From Paenibacillus sp. LS1 (lineage in GTDB: Bacteria; Bacillota; Bacilli; Paenibacillales; Paenibacillaceae): 64,000 nucleotides of DNA. Below are positions 1 through 7,501 of this stretch, in pieces. The stretch spans positions 372,001-436,000 of the forward strand of contig NZ_JAPDOE010000002.1 of NCBI RefSeq assembly GCF_026013365.1, in the 5' to 3' direction. Position 1 is the stretch's first letter, and every line of letters begins with the position of its first letter. Made by a program: the position numbers and the translations under genes. The notes beneath the pieces were generated by a model, which was not told the DNA's origin, did not search any database, and was given only the letters and a program-made list of their open reading frames with translations.

Positions 1-273
1 AGAACACCTTTATTCACGATATCTGGAAGAAGTTCTTCGAAGTTAATCCCTTACACCAACAAGTTGGATTTGAAATCTCCTCTTAGCCGTTCCTTCCTTT
101 TTCACCGCAAAGCTACACCACGAAACGATGTCGCTTTCAATTTCAAAAAAATACCGCACCCAGTCACTTGACATCATTATACATGATTAAAAACAAAAAA
201 AACAAGTCACTCTCTCGTTAACCTGTAGGTTTCCCCTTAGCAATGAAAAAGAAACCTCACATTACTCGTCAAA
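1..273. other. Left-edge non-coding stretch
   Basis: I recognise no gene here. It lies downstream of the dapA terminator. The minus strand carries a promoter-like element (176-205) reading out of the window, then a short frame of about 45 codons that ends before the edge. The plus strand has an open frame from base 1 to a stop at about 170 that resembles nothing I know. By synteny with B. subtilis the next minus-strand gene beyond the edge could be rnjB (RNase J2), and this stretch would then be its leader. That is inference. Confidence 0.4.
176..205 (-). promoter_or_regulatory. Candidate sigma-A promoter reading out of the left edge
   Basis: On the minus strand a perfect -10 box TATAAT (176-181) lies 18 bases after TTGTTT (200-205). 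The region is AT-rich and sits just past the dapA terminator, where a promoter for the next gene is expected. The -35 matches only moderately, so this is a candidate. Confidence 0.45.
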
Positions 274-312
274 AAAAGAACCGCAACCTCGAAGAAGAGG
301 AGCGGTTCTTTT
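274..312 (-). terminator. Rho-independent terminator after dapA
   Basis: Read on the minus strand, AGAACCGC pairs with GCGGTTCT, with a further pairing CCTC/GAGG inside, followed by a run of seven T. It lies about 60 bases past the dapA stop and closes the dapG-dapA unit. The plus-strand side has only four T, so it works mainly for minus-strand transcripts. Confidence 0.85.
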
Positions 313-370
313 GCTGATCTGATGGAAATTCTCATGATTAATAAAATAGTTCCATATGCAACCTAAATGA

Positions 371-1249
371 TTACAAATTAAGCAGACCTTTGATGTAGAC
401 CTGCTCCTCTTCCGTTGGCGGAATAAGGGGCAAGCGCACAGAGCCAACGTTCAAACCACGCAATGTCAGCGCATATTTCACCGCTACCGGGTTTGGTAGA
501 GGCTGTGGACACTCAAACAGACCTTTAAACACCGGGAAGAGCTGCTGATGAATCTGAGCAGCTTGAACAGGCGCGCCGCCATAGAAGGCATCGATCATTT
601 TCTTCATTTCTGCCCCTACGACATGACTCGCCACGCTGACGATCCCATGAGCACCAACTGCAATCGCTGGCAAGCCTGAAGCATCATCACCGGAATAGAC
701 TCTGAAATTCTCCGGAGCACTTGCTGCAATCAGCGTAACCTGCTCCATAGACGCACATTCCTTCGTGGCTACGATGTTAGGAATCTGAGCCAGACGAAGT
801 GTTGTAGCGGCTGACAGACTGGTTACTGTACGCCCAGGCACGTTGTAGAGCATAACAGGCAGCTTGGTTGAGCCCGCAATAGCTTCAAAATGTTTGAACA
901 AACCTTCTTGACTCGGTTTGTTGTAATACGGAACAACCAGCAATATGCCATCCACTCCGGCACGTTCAGCTTCCTGTGTCAAATGGATGGAATGTGCCGT
1001 GTTGTTGCTTCCCGTTCCGGCTATAATCTTGCACCGACCGGCCGCATGTTTCACTGCAAATTCGAATAATTGAACTTTCTCAGTATCACTAAGTGTTGGA
1101 GACTCCCCTGTTGTTCCGGAAACCACGAGTGTCTCCGACTTTTGATCTATAATCAGATAGTCGATTAGACGTGCCGTTTCCTCCCAATGAATCTCTCCTT
1201 GTTCATTGAACGGAGTGACCATTGCTGTAATCAATCTTCCAAAGTCCAA
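371..1249 (-). CDS. dapA: 4-hydroxy-tetrahydrodipicolinate synthase DapA
   Basis: Condenses pyruvate with aspartate semialdehyde, the first committed step of the diaminopimelate/lysine pathway. Its product is also the precursor of dipicolinate, the spore-core solute. The 292-residue protein is normal length for this TIM-barrel family. Visible are the GTTGES loop (residues 45-50), the catalytic Tyr135, Arg140 in the YNVPGR segment, and the Schiff-base Lys163 in ATKE. The start is a TTG seven bases after GGAGG. It follows dapG by 47 bases and ends at a terminator. Its product links it directly to dpaAB upstream. Confidence 0.97.
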   Translation of the reverse strand: MDFGRLITAMVTPFNEQGEIHWEETARLIDYLIIDQKSETLVVSGTTGESPTLSDTEKVQLFEFAVKHAAGRCKIIAGTGSNNTAHSIHLTQEAERAGVDGILLVVPYYNKPSQEGLFKHFEAIAGSTKLPVMLYNVPGRTVTSLSAATTLRLAQIPNIVATKECASMEQVTLIAASAPENFRVYSGDDASGLPAIAVGAHGIVSVASHVVGAEMKKMIDAFYGGAPVQAAQIHQQLFPVFKGLFECPQPLPNPVAVKYALTLRGLNVGSVRLPLIPPTEEEQVYIKGLLNL

Positions 1250-1296
1250 TTCGATTCCTCCTTCAAAACAGGTTTGGCTCCTCTAACTTCAGTTGC

Positions 1297-2514
1297 TTAC
1301 AAATGAAGTTCGAATGAGGCGTGAAGTGCCCTCAGGGCCTGAACCATATCTTCTTTTTTTACGAGTACCCAGATCGTTGTATTCGAATCTGCCGATTGCA
1401 GGATCTGAATGTCTGCCAGGGTCAAGGACTCGACGATGCGAGCCATAATTCCAGGTACACCATTAATGCCTCCGCCAATGACGGAAACTTTGGCACAACC
1501 GGACAGGCTTTGTGGCTTGAGGCCTATCTCCTGTAATACATGTATGGCTTTCTCGGAATCACTGTCAAAAACCGTATAGACAACTCCCGAGGGGGTAACA
1601 TTAATAAAATCAACGCTGATCGAATTCTCAGCCATGGTTTTAAATACTTTTAGTTGCAATCGATCTGCACCACCAGGTACATCCACCGTAATTTGCGTTA
1701 CATTGCTCACATAGGCGATACCTGTTACATAACGGTCAACAATGCCTGTCTGCACATCATGAAATCCTTCCGGATGCGTAACGAGCGTTCCTTCCGTGTC
1801 TGCAAAAGTAGATCTTACCCGTACAGGTATCTGGGATTGCATGGCAATCTCAACCGCACGTGGATGAATTACCTTGGCCCCGTGGTGGGCCATGTTACAG
1901 ATCTCTGCATAACTCACAACAGTCAGTGGACGTGCATCCTCAACAATCCGTGGATCTGCAGTGAGAATTCCGTTCACATCCGTGTAGATATCCACCATTT
2001 CGGCACGTAATGCTGCACCGAGAGCTGTTGCAGACGTATCACTTCCCCCACGACCCAGTGTCGTGAAGTCTCCGTTCTCCGTCTGACCTTGGAATCCGGT
2101 TACAATAACAACCCGGCCAAGCTGAAGCTGCTCCAACACACGAACAGGACGGACATCCAATATCCGGGCATTCCCGAAATTGTCGTCCGTCACAAAACCT
2201 GCTTGTGCACCGGTCAGCACTGTAGTTGGAATGCCTTCATGTTCGAGCAAACTGCTCAAAGTCGTCGCAGATATGATTTCACCACAGCACAGCAGTAAAT
2301 CCTTTTCGCGTGCGGATAGTGCGTTTCCGTTCTGTGCAGCCCAGTCCAGCAACGTATCAGTCGCATATGGCTCGCCGCGGCGCCCCATCGCAGACACCAC
2401 GATGACCAGACTCAATCCTGCCTCAAGTTCACGTTTAACGTGACGGAGCACATGCTCTCTCGCCTGAACAGTGGAGAGAGACGTGCCTCCGAATTTCTGT
2501 ACCATGATACGCAT
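1297..2514 (-). CDS. dapG: Aspartate kinase, DapG type
   Basis: Phosphorylates aspartate, opening the aspartate pathway to lysine, diaminopimelate, threonine and methionine. The 405-residue protein has an N-terminal amino-acid kinase domain beginning with the KFGGTS motif and the downstream GRGGSD(T)SA segment. Two C-terminal ACT domains follow (about residues 260-405). In B. subtilis the dapG enzyme is the diaminopimelate-sensitive isozyme that sits next to dapA, and the location here supports that assignment over lysC. The ATG at 2514 has GGAGG seven bases upstream. A longer in-frame start at 2553 has no ribosome-binding site. Confidence 0.93.
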   Translation of the reverse strand: MRIMVQKFGGTSLSTVQAREHVLRHVKRELEAGLSLVIVVSAMGRRGEPYATDTLLDWAAQNGNALSAREKDLLLCCGEIISATTLSSLLEHEGIPTTVLTGAQAGFVTDDNFGNARILDVRPVRVLEQLQLGRVVIVTGFQGQTENGDFTTLGRGGSDTSATALGAALRAEMVDIYTDVNGILTADPRIVEDARPLTVVSYAEICNMAHHGAKVIHPRAVEIAMQSQIPVRVRSTFADTEGTLVTHPEGFHDVQTGIVDRYVTGIAYVSNVTQITVDVPGGADRLQLKVFKTMAENSISVDFINVTPSGVVYTVFDSDSEKAIHVLQEIGLKPQSLSGCAKVSVIGGGINGVPGIMARIVESLTLADIQILQSADSNTTIWVLVKKEDMVQALRALHASFELHL

Positions 2515-2892
2515 CTTTATTCCTCCATTTGTGTACGCAAGAAGACTGGACACGGGTCAAATCAACAAATGGATCACCCTAGGGAGCGTTCTGATGCGAT
2601 AATTTCAGCAATTTATACGGCATTCCATGCCGCTCCTTGTTTTTGTGATTGTCTGGGACAATCGCAAATCAAAGGTCGCGGTTGTTATCGAGATCATGAC
2701 GCATACATTCACATTAGACCTCTCCCGCTTGCTTAACCTTTACTGTTGGCAAGCAGGAATGCCCTTATAGACAGAAACGTGGACACAATCAGCTGTTTAA
2801 GCCAGCATATCGTCCCCCATGATTTTCTTTGTCTTTCGAACCCTTCTTCATTTCTCCAAGCGCATAAACGTTGTCACCGAATCATTGTTCCA
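2515..2892. other. Gap between dpaB and dapG, no gene seen
   Basis: About 378 bases with stops in all minus-strand frames and no convincing start with a ribosome-binding site. In B. subtilis this position holds asd (about 1 kb). I see no recognisable asd fragment. Three small inverted repeats are visible on the minus strand: CTTGC/GCAAG around 2727-2755, GATTGTC/GACAATC around 2647-2663, and CGGCA/TGCCG around 2618-2632. None has a T-run, so they are not obvious terminators. A dapG promoter is expected here but I found no strong sigma-A match. Confidence 0.6.
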
Positions 2893-3489
2893 TCAAGCCT
2901 GTGAAGAACGCTCCACAATCATCGGCTGCAGCTGTTTGCCCTCAAGAGCACTCCAGCAAGCCTCTGGAATCAATTCCATTTTGGCGACTAACGAGTTTGG
3001 TTTTTTCACTGGATCGTCCTGCCCAAATGGCACAAAATACAAGTATTTGGCCACGAGCAATTTGGCGATATTCGCAGCATTCAAGCCCAGACCGTCATTC
3101 GTGGAAATGGCGAGCACGAGCGGACGCTGATTGCGCATCTGCGCTTTGGCTGCCATTAGCACTGGACTGTCGGTCATCGCATTAGCCAGCTTGCTTGTGG
3201 TATTCCCTGTGCATGGAGCTATAACCAGCACATCAAGCAGCTTGGAAGGCCCTAATGGCTCCGCTTCAACAATTGTAGAAATGATATCATTACCTGTTAT
3301 ATCTTTCAACTGTTTTTGCCAATTTTGCGCTGTACCGAAGCGTGTATCCGTCGTCAGTACCGAATTGGAAATAATCGGAATGACGTTGGCACCTTCAGCC
3401 ACGAAGCGGCTAATTACCGGCATAACCTCTTCAAACGTACAATGAGAACCCGTAATTGCATAACCTACCGTTTTTCCCTGCCAGTTCAT
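2893..3489 (-). CDS. dpaB: Dipicolinate synthase subunit B (SpoVFB)
   Basis: Flavoprotein-like subunit that with DpaA oxidises the DapA product to dipicolinic acid in the mother cell. The DPA is then pumped into the forespore as the calcium chelate. The 198-residue protein has the flavoprotein fold of the family, with an N-terminal GYAITGSHC segment and the conserved VIAPCTGNT stretch. The ATG is preceded by GGGAGG. The dpaA stop overlaps the dpaB start by four bases (ATGA), so the two are translationally coupled. Confidence 0.95.
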   Translation of the reverse strand: MNWQGKTVGYAITGSHCTFEEVMPVISRFVAEGANVIPIISNSVLTTDTRFGTAQNWQKQLKDITGNDIISTIVEAEPLGPSKLLDVLVIAPCTGNTTSKLANAMTDSPVLMAAKAQMRNQRPLVLAISTNDGLGLNAANIAKLLVAKYLYFVPFGQDDPVKKPNSLVAKMELIPEACWSALEGKQLQPMIVERSSQA

Positions 3490-4385
3490 GATTTAACCTC
3501 CCGAGCGTTCTGTTCTTCCAAAAGCAAACGGATCAACGCGTCGGCAATTATGCCGCCAGCCGTTTTGGGAGCAACAATGCCGGGGAGGCCAGGCGCAAGT
3601 AGCGCTTTGATACCGCGTTTGTCGGCATACCTGAAATCACAGCCGCCAGGAGCGGATGCGAGGTCGATAATGACAGCCTTTTGCGGCATTCTGGACAGGA
3701 TTTGTGCTGTGATTATCATAGTCGGTATCGTATTAAAAAGCAAGTCAACTTCCCCGGTTTGAGCGGCCAAATCCGTTGTCATAAAAGGCTTCCAGCCCAT
3801 TATAGTCGCGCGAGCAACATCCTCTTCCCGCCTGATCCCTACCCGTACATTGGCTCCAAGTCCCTGCAATGTTTTGGCCATGGTGAACCCTGTTCGACCG
3901 ATGCCAAGCACGATGCATTTCGAACCATGGATTGTGAAGTCCGTCTCCCGAATAGCTATGGCGATGGCTCCCTCAGCTGTTGGAATAGAGTTGTAAAGTG
4001 CAATATCATCACGATCAAGTACTTCAACAAGTCTCAGCCCGTTATCTAGACAAAGTTCACGCAGGAACGGCTTCGCCATACCTGTGAACACAATGCAATG
4101 CTCCGGCAATGCTGCAACATGTTCCTTTTTCAAATAGATTGGCGTGTCACTGAACGAAGTACTAACTTTACCCTGATCATCGCAACCGACGACAGGCAGT
4201 ACCAGTACATCTGCCGAAGCAAACACTTCGTCCTCCAGTTCCTGGTGTTCAATACCCGGAATGGAACGCTCCATTTTATCGAAACCCACTACACTTACCG
4301 TTGCATCCAGCTCAGCGCACTTTTGAATGACTTCAAGCTGCCGCGCATCTCCGCCCAGGACTACAATCCGGACTCCGGTCAGCAT
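3486..4385 (-). CDS. dpaA: Dipicolinate synthase subunit A (SpoVFA)
   Basis: NAD(P)-binding subunit of dipicolinate synthase. The 299-residue product has a Rossmann-like N-terminus (VVLGGD) and a second nucleotide-binding segment, VLGIGRTG, in its C-terminal half. Its length matches B. subtilis DpaA (about 297). I chose ATG 4385 because AAAGGAG lies about ten bases upstream. The frame stays open upstream to 4598 but crosses the sigma-K-like promoter and the dut terminator, so the extra 71 residues are unlikely. Expression is expected late in the mother cell. Confidence 0.95.
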   Translation of the reverse strand: MLTGVRIVVLGGDARQLEVIQKCAELDATVSVVGFDKMERSIPGIEHQELEDEVFASADVLVLPVVGCDDQGKVSTSFSDTPIYLKKEHVAALPEHCIVFTGMAKPFLRELCLDNGLRLVEVLDRDDIALYNSIPTAEGAIAIAIRETDFTIHGSKCIVLGIGRTGFTMAKTLQGLGANVRVGIRREEDVARATIMGWKPFMTTDLAAQTGEVDLLFNTIPTMIITAQILSRMPQKAVIIDLASAPGGCDFRYADKRGIKALLAPGLPGIVAPKTAGGIIADALIRLLLEEQNAREVKS

Positions 4386-4418
4386 CGGGACGTCACTCCT
4401 TTCACCACATGTATGCCT

Positions 4419-4446
4419 TATCGTATGCAGGGGCCCACAGGGGGGT
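4419..4446 (-). promoter_or_regulatory. Sigma-K-type promoter for dpaA-dpaB
   Basis: The minus strand reads CATACGATA (4419-4427), a full match to the sigma-K -10 consensus CATANNNTA. The -35 dinucleotide AC (4445-4446) is 17 bases upstream. The predicted transcript start is about 25 bases before the dpaA ATG. In B. subtilis the spoVF operon is under sigma-K, which fits. Confidence 0.8.
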
Positions 4447-4486
4447 GAAAACAATAATTGCATTCTACCGTCTCTTTCTCGAATGC

Positions 4487-4518
4487 AAAAAAGAGCCGCC
4501 CCTGTCAGGGACGACTCT
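4487..4518 (-). terminator. Terminator after dut
   Basis: On the minus strand AGAGTCGTCCC pairs with GGGGCGGCTCT (with G-U pairs) around a five-base loop, followed by TTTTTT. It separates the vegetative mlpA-dut transcript from the sporulation promoter of dpaA. Confidence 0.88.
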
Positions 4519-4542
4519 AAAGAATCGGTATATTTACGCTGA

Positions 4543-4989
4543 TTATTTCCCGGTATGACCGAATCCGCCTTCGCCACGTACCGTTTCCGAAAGTTCATTC
4601 ACTTCCGTCAATTCAACCGCAGGCACGGTCTGGAAGACGATCTGTGCGATGCGCTCTCCCCGTACAATCGTGAACGGTTCCTGACCCTGATTAATCAACA
4701 GCACTTTAACTTCTCCGCGATAATCCGCATCGATAGTACCCGGTGTGTTGAGGCAGGTAATCCCATGTTTGAAAGCCAGTCCGCTCCGAGGACGGATCTG
4801 TGCTTCCAATCCAGCTGGCATTGCCATCGCAAGTCCGGTTGGAATCAGCGTGCGCTGTCCCGGTTGCAGGACAACATCTTCCTGAAGTGCAGCTACTACA
4901 TCAAAGCCGGATGCCAGCTCCGACATTTTTTGTGGCAACTTAATATCTTCATTGCCCGGCAGTTTCTGTATTTGAACGTAATGCAACAA
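4543..4989 (-). CDS. dut: dUTP diphosphatase
   Basis: Hydrolyses dUTP to dUMP and pyrophosphate, keeping uracil out of DNA and supplying dTMP synthesis. All five trimeric dUTPase motifs are visible: [33 protein letters not shown] and the C-terminal GEGGFGHTG. The start is probably TTG 4989, six bases after AAGGG. The ATG at 4995 abuts that site with no spacing, and TTG 4986 is also possible. The gene overlaps the end of mlpA by about 41 bases. This neighbour is not part of the B. subtilis arrangement. Confidence 0.93.
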   Translation of the reverse strand: MLHYVQIQKLPGNEDIKLPQKMSELASGFDVVAALQEDVVLQPGQRTLIPTGLAMAMPAGLEAQIRPRSGLAFKHGITCLNTPGTIDADYRGEVKVLLINQGQEPFTIVRGERIAQIVFQTVPAVELTEVNELSETVRGEGGFGHTGK

Positions 4990-6232
4990 AATCATCCCTT
5001 CTCAATCCAGCGATCGTCTTATCTGAAGCGCCAACCATAGCAAGGGCAAACGGCTCAGCAAACATCAGATCAAGTACCGCGTTAATATCGTTCATCGTCA
5101 CTTGCTCAATCTTGGTGATCATCTCGTCCAGCGTATGGTGTCTGCCCAGCATCAGCTCGTTTTTGCCCAAACGATTCATGCGACTGCCTGTGCTCTCCAA
5201 GCTCAGAATCAGGCTGCCCTTCAGCTGTTCTTTTCCTTTACGAAGTTCATCTTCAGACAGGCCGTTTACAGCCAGGTCGCGCATAACCTCTTTAGTCAGG
5301 TCAAGCACTTCTTTTGTCTGTTTCGGAGCTGTACCCGCGTATATCGTGAAAAGTCCACTATCCGCATGAGAGCTATGATAGGAGTACACGGAGTACGCAA
5401 GACCCCGTTTCTCACGAATTTCCTGAAACAGTCTGGAGCTCATGCCTCCACCAATGGCGTTATTCAGAACAACCATGGCAAACTGAAGCGGATCTCCGAT
5501 TTTACAGCCCGGGAACGAGATACAGATATGATTCTGTTCTGTTTTCTTTTTGTGAAAGAGCTGTCCGCTTTGGAATGCCGGCATCGTGACGGCTTCAGTT
5601 ACTCCATTTACATCAAAAGCACCAAAATGCTTCTCCATCAGATCGATTACACTGTCATCAATATTACCTGCGATACTAATAACCGTGTTCTCAATCGTGT
5701 AGTGCTCCTTCATATATGCACGCAGATGGCTGGAATCCATCGCTTTGAGACGTTCTTCCGTACCCAGGATTGGGTATGCGAGTGGATGCTCACCATAGGC
5801 GGCCAAGGCCATCAGATCATGAACCATATCATCAGGCGTATCTTCATACATCGAGATTTCTTCCAGAATGACGTTTTTCTCCTTGATCAATTCACCATCA
5901 TCCATTTTGGAGCGGAAAAACATATCGGACAACACATCTACCGCAATCGGCAAATGTTCATCCAACACTTTAGCATAATAACATGTGTATTCTTTGGAAG
6001 TGAACGCATTCACGTTACCACCGATCGCATCGAACTGCTCCGCAATCGCCTTCGCATCATAACGATCTGTTCCCTTGAACAGCATGTGCTCAATAAAATG
6101 TGATACTCCGTTACTCGCAGGTTGCTCATTGCGCGAACCTGTCTTGACCCATATTCCGAAAGACACAGAACGGCAGGTCGGTATCTGTTCCATGACAACT
6201 CTGAGGCCATTGCCCAGCTGAATTTTTTTCAT
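4949..6232 (-). CDS. mlpA: M16-family zinc peptidase (YmxG/MlpA)
   Basis: Insulinase/processing-peptidase family protein of 427 residues. The inverted zinc motif HFIEH is at residues 45-49, with the downstream acidic [12 protein letters not shown] segment expected to carry the third ligand. The second, inactive-type M16 half follows. In B. subtilis the orthologue (mlpA, ymxG) sits in the same place and has been linked to regulation of extracellular protease production. The exact substrate is unknown to me. AGGAGGG precedes the ATG by about eight bases. The 3' end overlaps dut. Confidence 0.9.
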   Translation of the reverse strand: MKKIQLGNGLRVVMEQIPTCRSVSFGIWVKTGSRNEQPASNGVSHFIEHMLFKGTDRYDAKAIAEQFDAIGGNVNAFTSKEYTCYYAKVLDEHLPIAVDVLSDMFFRSKMDDGELIKEKNVILEEISMYEDTPDDMVHDLMALAAYGEHPLAYPILGTEERLKAMDSSHLRAYMKEHYTIENTVISIAGNIDDSVIDLMEKHFGAFDVNGVTEAVTMPAFQSGQLFHKKKTEQNHICISFPGCKIGDPLQFAMVVLNNAIGGGMSSRLFQEIREKRGLAYSVYSYHSSHADSGLFTIYAGTAPKQTKEVLDLTKEVMRDLAVNGLSEDELRKGKEQLKGSLILSLESTGSRMNRLGKNELMLGRHHTLDEMITKIEQVTMNDINAVLDLMFAEPFALAMVGASDKTIAGLRRDDFVALRSNTETAGQ

Positions 6233-6331
6233 GGTTGGCCCTCCTACATCTCTATAATTGCCTTGATCTCAACCTTGAAATTGAAATCGACATTTGGTTC
6301 CAACTTTTTGATATTAACAAAAAAAACACGT

Positions 6332-7327
6332 TCACTCAACCGCAGACGCATTTACACGTTCCGAAGACAACGTTTCACTTACGGTTCCGAGCCCGAGGCC
6401 TTTGGCCCGTATGGATTGAATCATACCCTTCAAAGCTCCTGAAGAAGCAGCTGTAGGGTGCATTAGAATCAACGTGCCTGCCTCGGTATTTTTCGCAATT
6501 TTGGCAACAACGGCATCTGAGCTTGGCTTACGCCAATCCACAGTATCTACTGTCCATAACACGGTTTGCAGTCCCATGGATGAAGCAATGTCTACAGTCT
6601 TCTGATTAAAGTCACCGGAAGGCGGAGCAAACCAACGATTTTCCACACCGAGTGTTTTATGGAGCAGATCTTGAGTTTTGCTAATTTCCAGCTTGGCCCG
6701 CTCTGCGCTCAATCGACTCATATTAGGGTGAGAATACGCATGATTGGACAACTCATGCCCACGTTTCTGAATTTCCTTGGCAAGCTCAACGTTTTTACTT
6801 AACCAGCTTCCATCCAGAAAAAAAGTGGCCTTCACTTTCTCGGCATCCAGCGTATCAAGCATCGGTATAATATATTCGTTCCCCCAGGCCACATTGATCA
6901 TAAAAGAAACCATCGGTTTGTTCGCATTCCCCCGATAGATCGGATGTGCACCCAAATCCTTAAGCTGGATCTCCGGCTGAATCTGACGGTAGACATACGC
7001 TATCTTGGTGTTCAACGTTCCACTCAGTGCCTTACGGTATGTTGCTTCCACATCAATCTCCATGCCATTATAGCCAGGAATGGCTTTCCATACCCGATCC
7101 ACTCGGGCATTCACCGGAGCAATTTTTGTTTCATTCGCTTTATCCCGAATCGCCGACAACAGCGCATCCTCGCCAGTCGCCTCCTTGAACATGTCAAAAG
7201 CATTCTGCGTACCTGGCCCATCACGGATCTCCGTAATGTATGTACGTACACTGCCAACTTGTCCGATCAATATGACCGCAGTCACACCCGCCAGAACAGC
7301 CGCCAGTTTTTTGGATTGGTTTCCCAC
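6332..7327 (-). CDS. ylxY: YlxY-type polysaccharide deacetylase-like sporulation protein
   Basis: 331-residue exported or membrane-anchored protein: N-terminal hydrophobic segment (about residues 8-26), an unclassified middle part, and a C-terminal NodB-like domain (about 135-320). The metal-binding HAYSH motif and the later segments RWFAPPSG and LILMHP are present. The usual first motif TFDDG is replaced by NVAWGNE, so the catalytic Asp is not evident. The substrate is presumably peptidoglycan or spore cortex, but activity is unproven. The start is a GTG with GGAGG eight bases upstream. The location after pnp matches B. subtilis ylxY. Confidence 0.88.
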   Translation of the reverse strand: MGNQSKKLAAVLAGVTAVILIGQVGSVRTYITEIRDGPGTQNAFDMFKEATGEDALLSAIRDKANETKIAPVNARVDRVWKAIPGYNGMEIDVEATYRKALSGTLNTKIAYVYRQIQPEIQLKDLGAHPIYRGNANKPMVSFMINVAWGNEYIIPMLDTLDAEKVKATFFLDGSWLSKNVELAKEIQKRGHELSNHAYSHPNMSRLSAERAKLEISKTQDLLHKTLGVENRWFAPPSGDFNQKTVDIASSMGLQTVLWTVDTVDWRKPSSDAVVAKIAKNTEAGTLILMHPTAASSGALKGMIQSIRAKGLGLGTVSETLSSERVNASAVE

Positions 7328-7356
7328 AGCTCCATCCTCCCGCCGTCTTTGTCCCC

Positions 7357-7385
7357 ATCATATGAGGACAAGGGCGAAAATATGA
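7357..7385 (-). promoter_or_regulatory. Sigma-E-type promoter for ylxY
   Basis: On the minus strand TCATATT (7379-7385) matches the sigma-E -35 consensus KMATATT fully. After 14 bases comes CATATGAT (7357-7364), which matches 6 of 8 positions of the -10 consensus CATACAHT. The predicted start is just upstream of the ylxY ribosome-binding site. Confidence 0.7.
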
Positions 7386-7428
7386 ATAGAAGCCATGGTT
7401 CCATTCATGCTTATTATATTTAAACGTT

Positions 7429-7462
7429 AAAAAAAGAGCCAGAAATTCACATTCTGTCTCTT
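7429..7462 (-). terminator. Terminator after pnp
   Basis: Minus strand: AAGAG-A-CAGAA pairs with TTCTG-G-CTCTT with one internal mismatch, followed by five or more T. It lies about 40 bases past the pnp stop and separates it from ylxY. Confidence 0.88.
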
Positions 7463-7501
7463 CATTCAATCTATCCATTTATAACCTGTCGCTTCGGTAT
7501 C

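Noticed and set aside
2795..2860. Possible 20-codon peptide starting with MKKGSKDK in the dpaB-dapG gap
   Set aside because: The ribosome-binding site is only two bases from the ATG, and nothing suggests conservation.
2515..2892. Lysine riboswitch (L box) upstream of dapG
   Set aside because: The gap is long enough for one, but I cannot find the conserved lysine-aptamer stems or a following terminator.
5102..6103. 333-codon open frame on the plus strand
   Set aside because: Fully antisense to the clear M16 peptidase gene and without recognisable motifs; a mirror of its codon usage.
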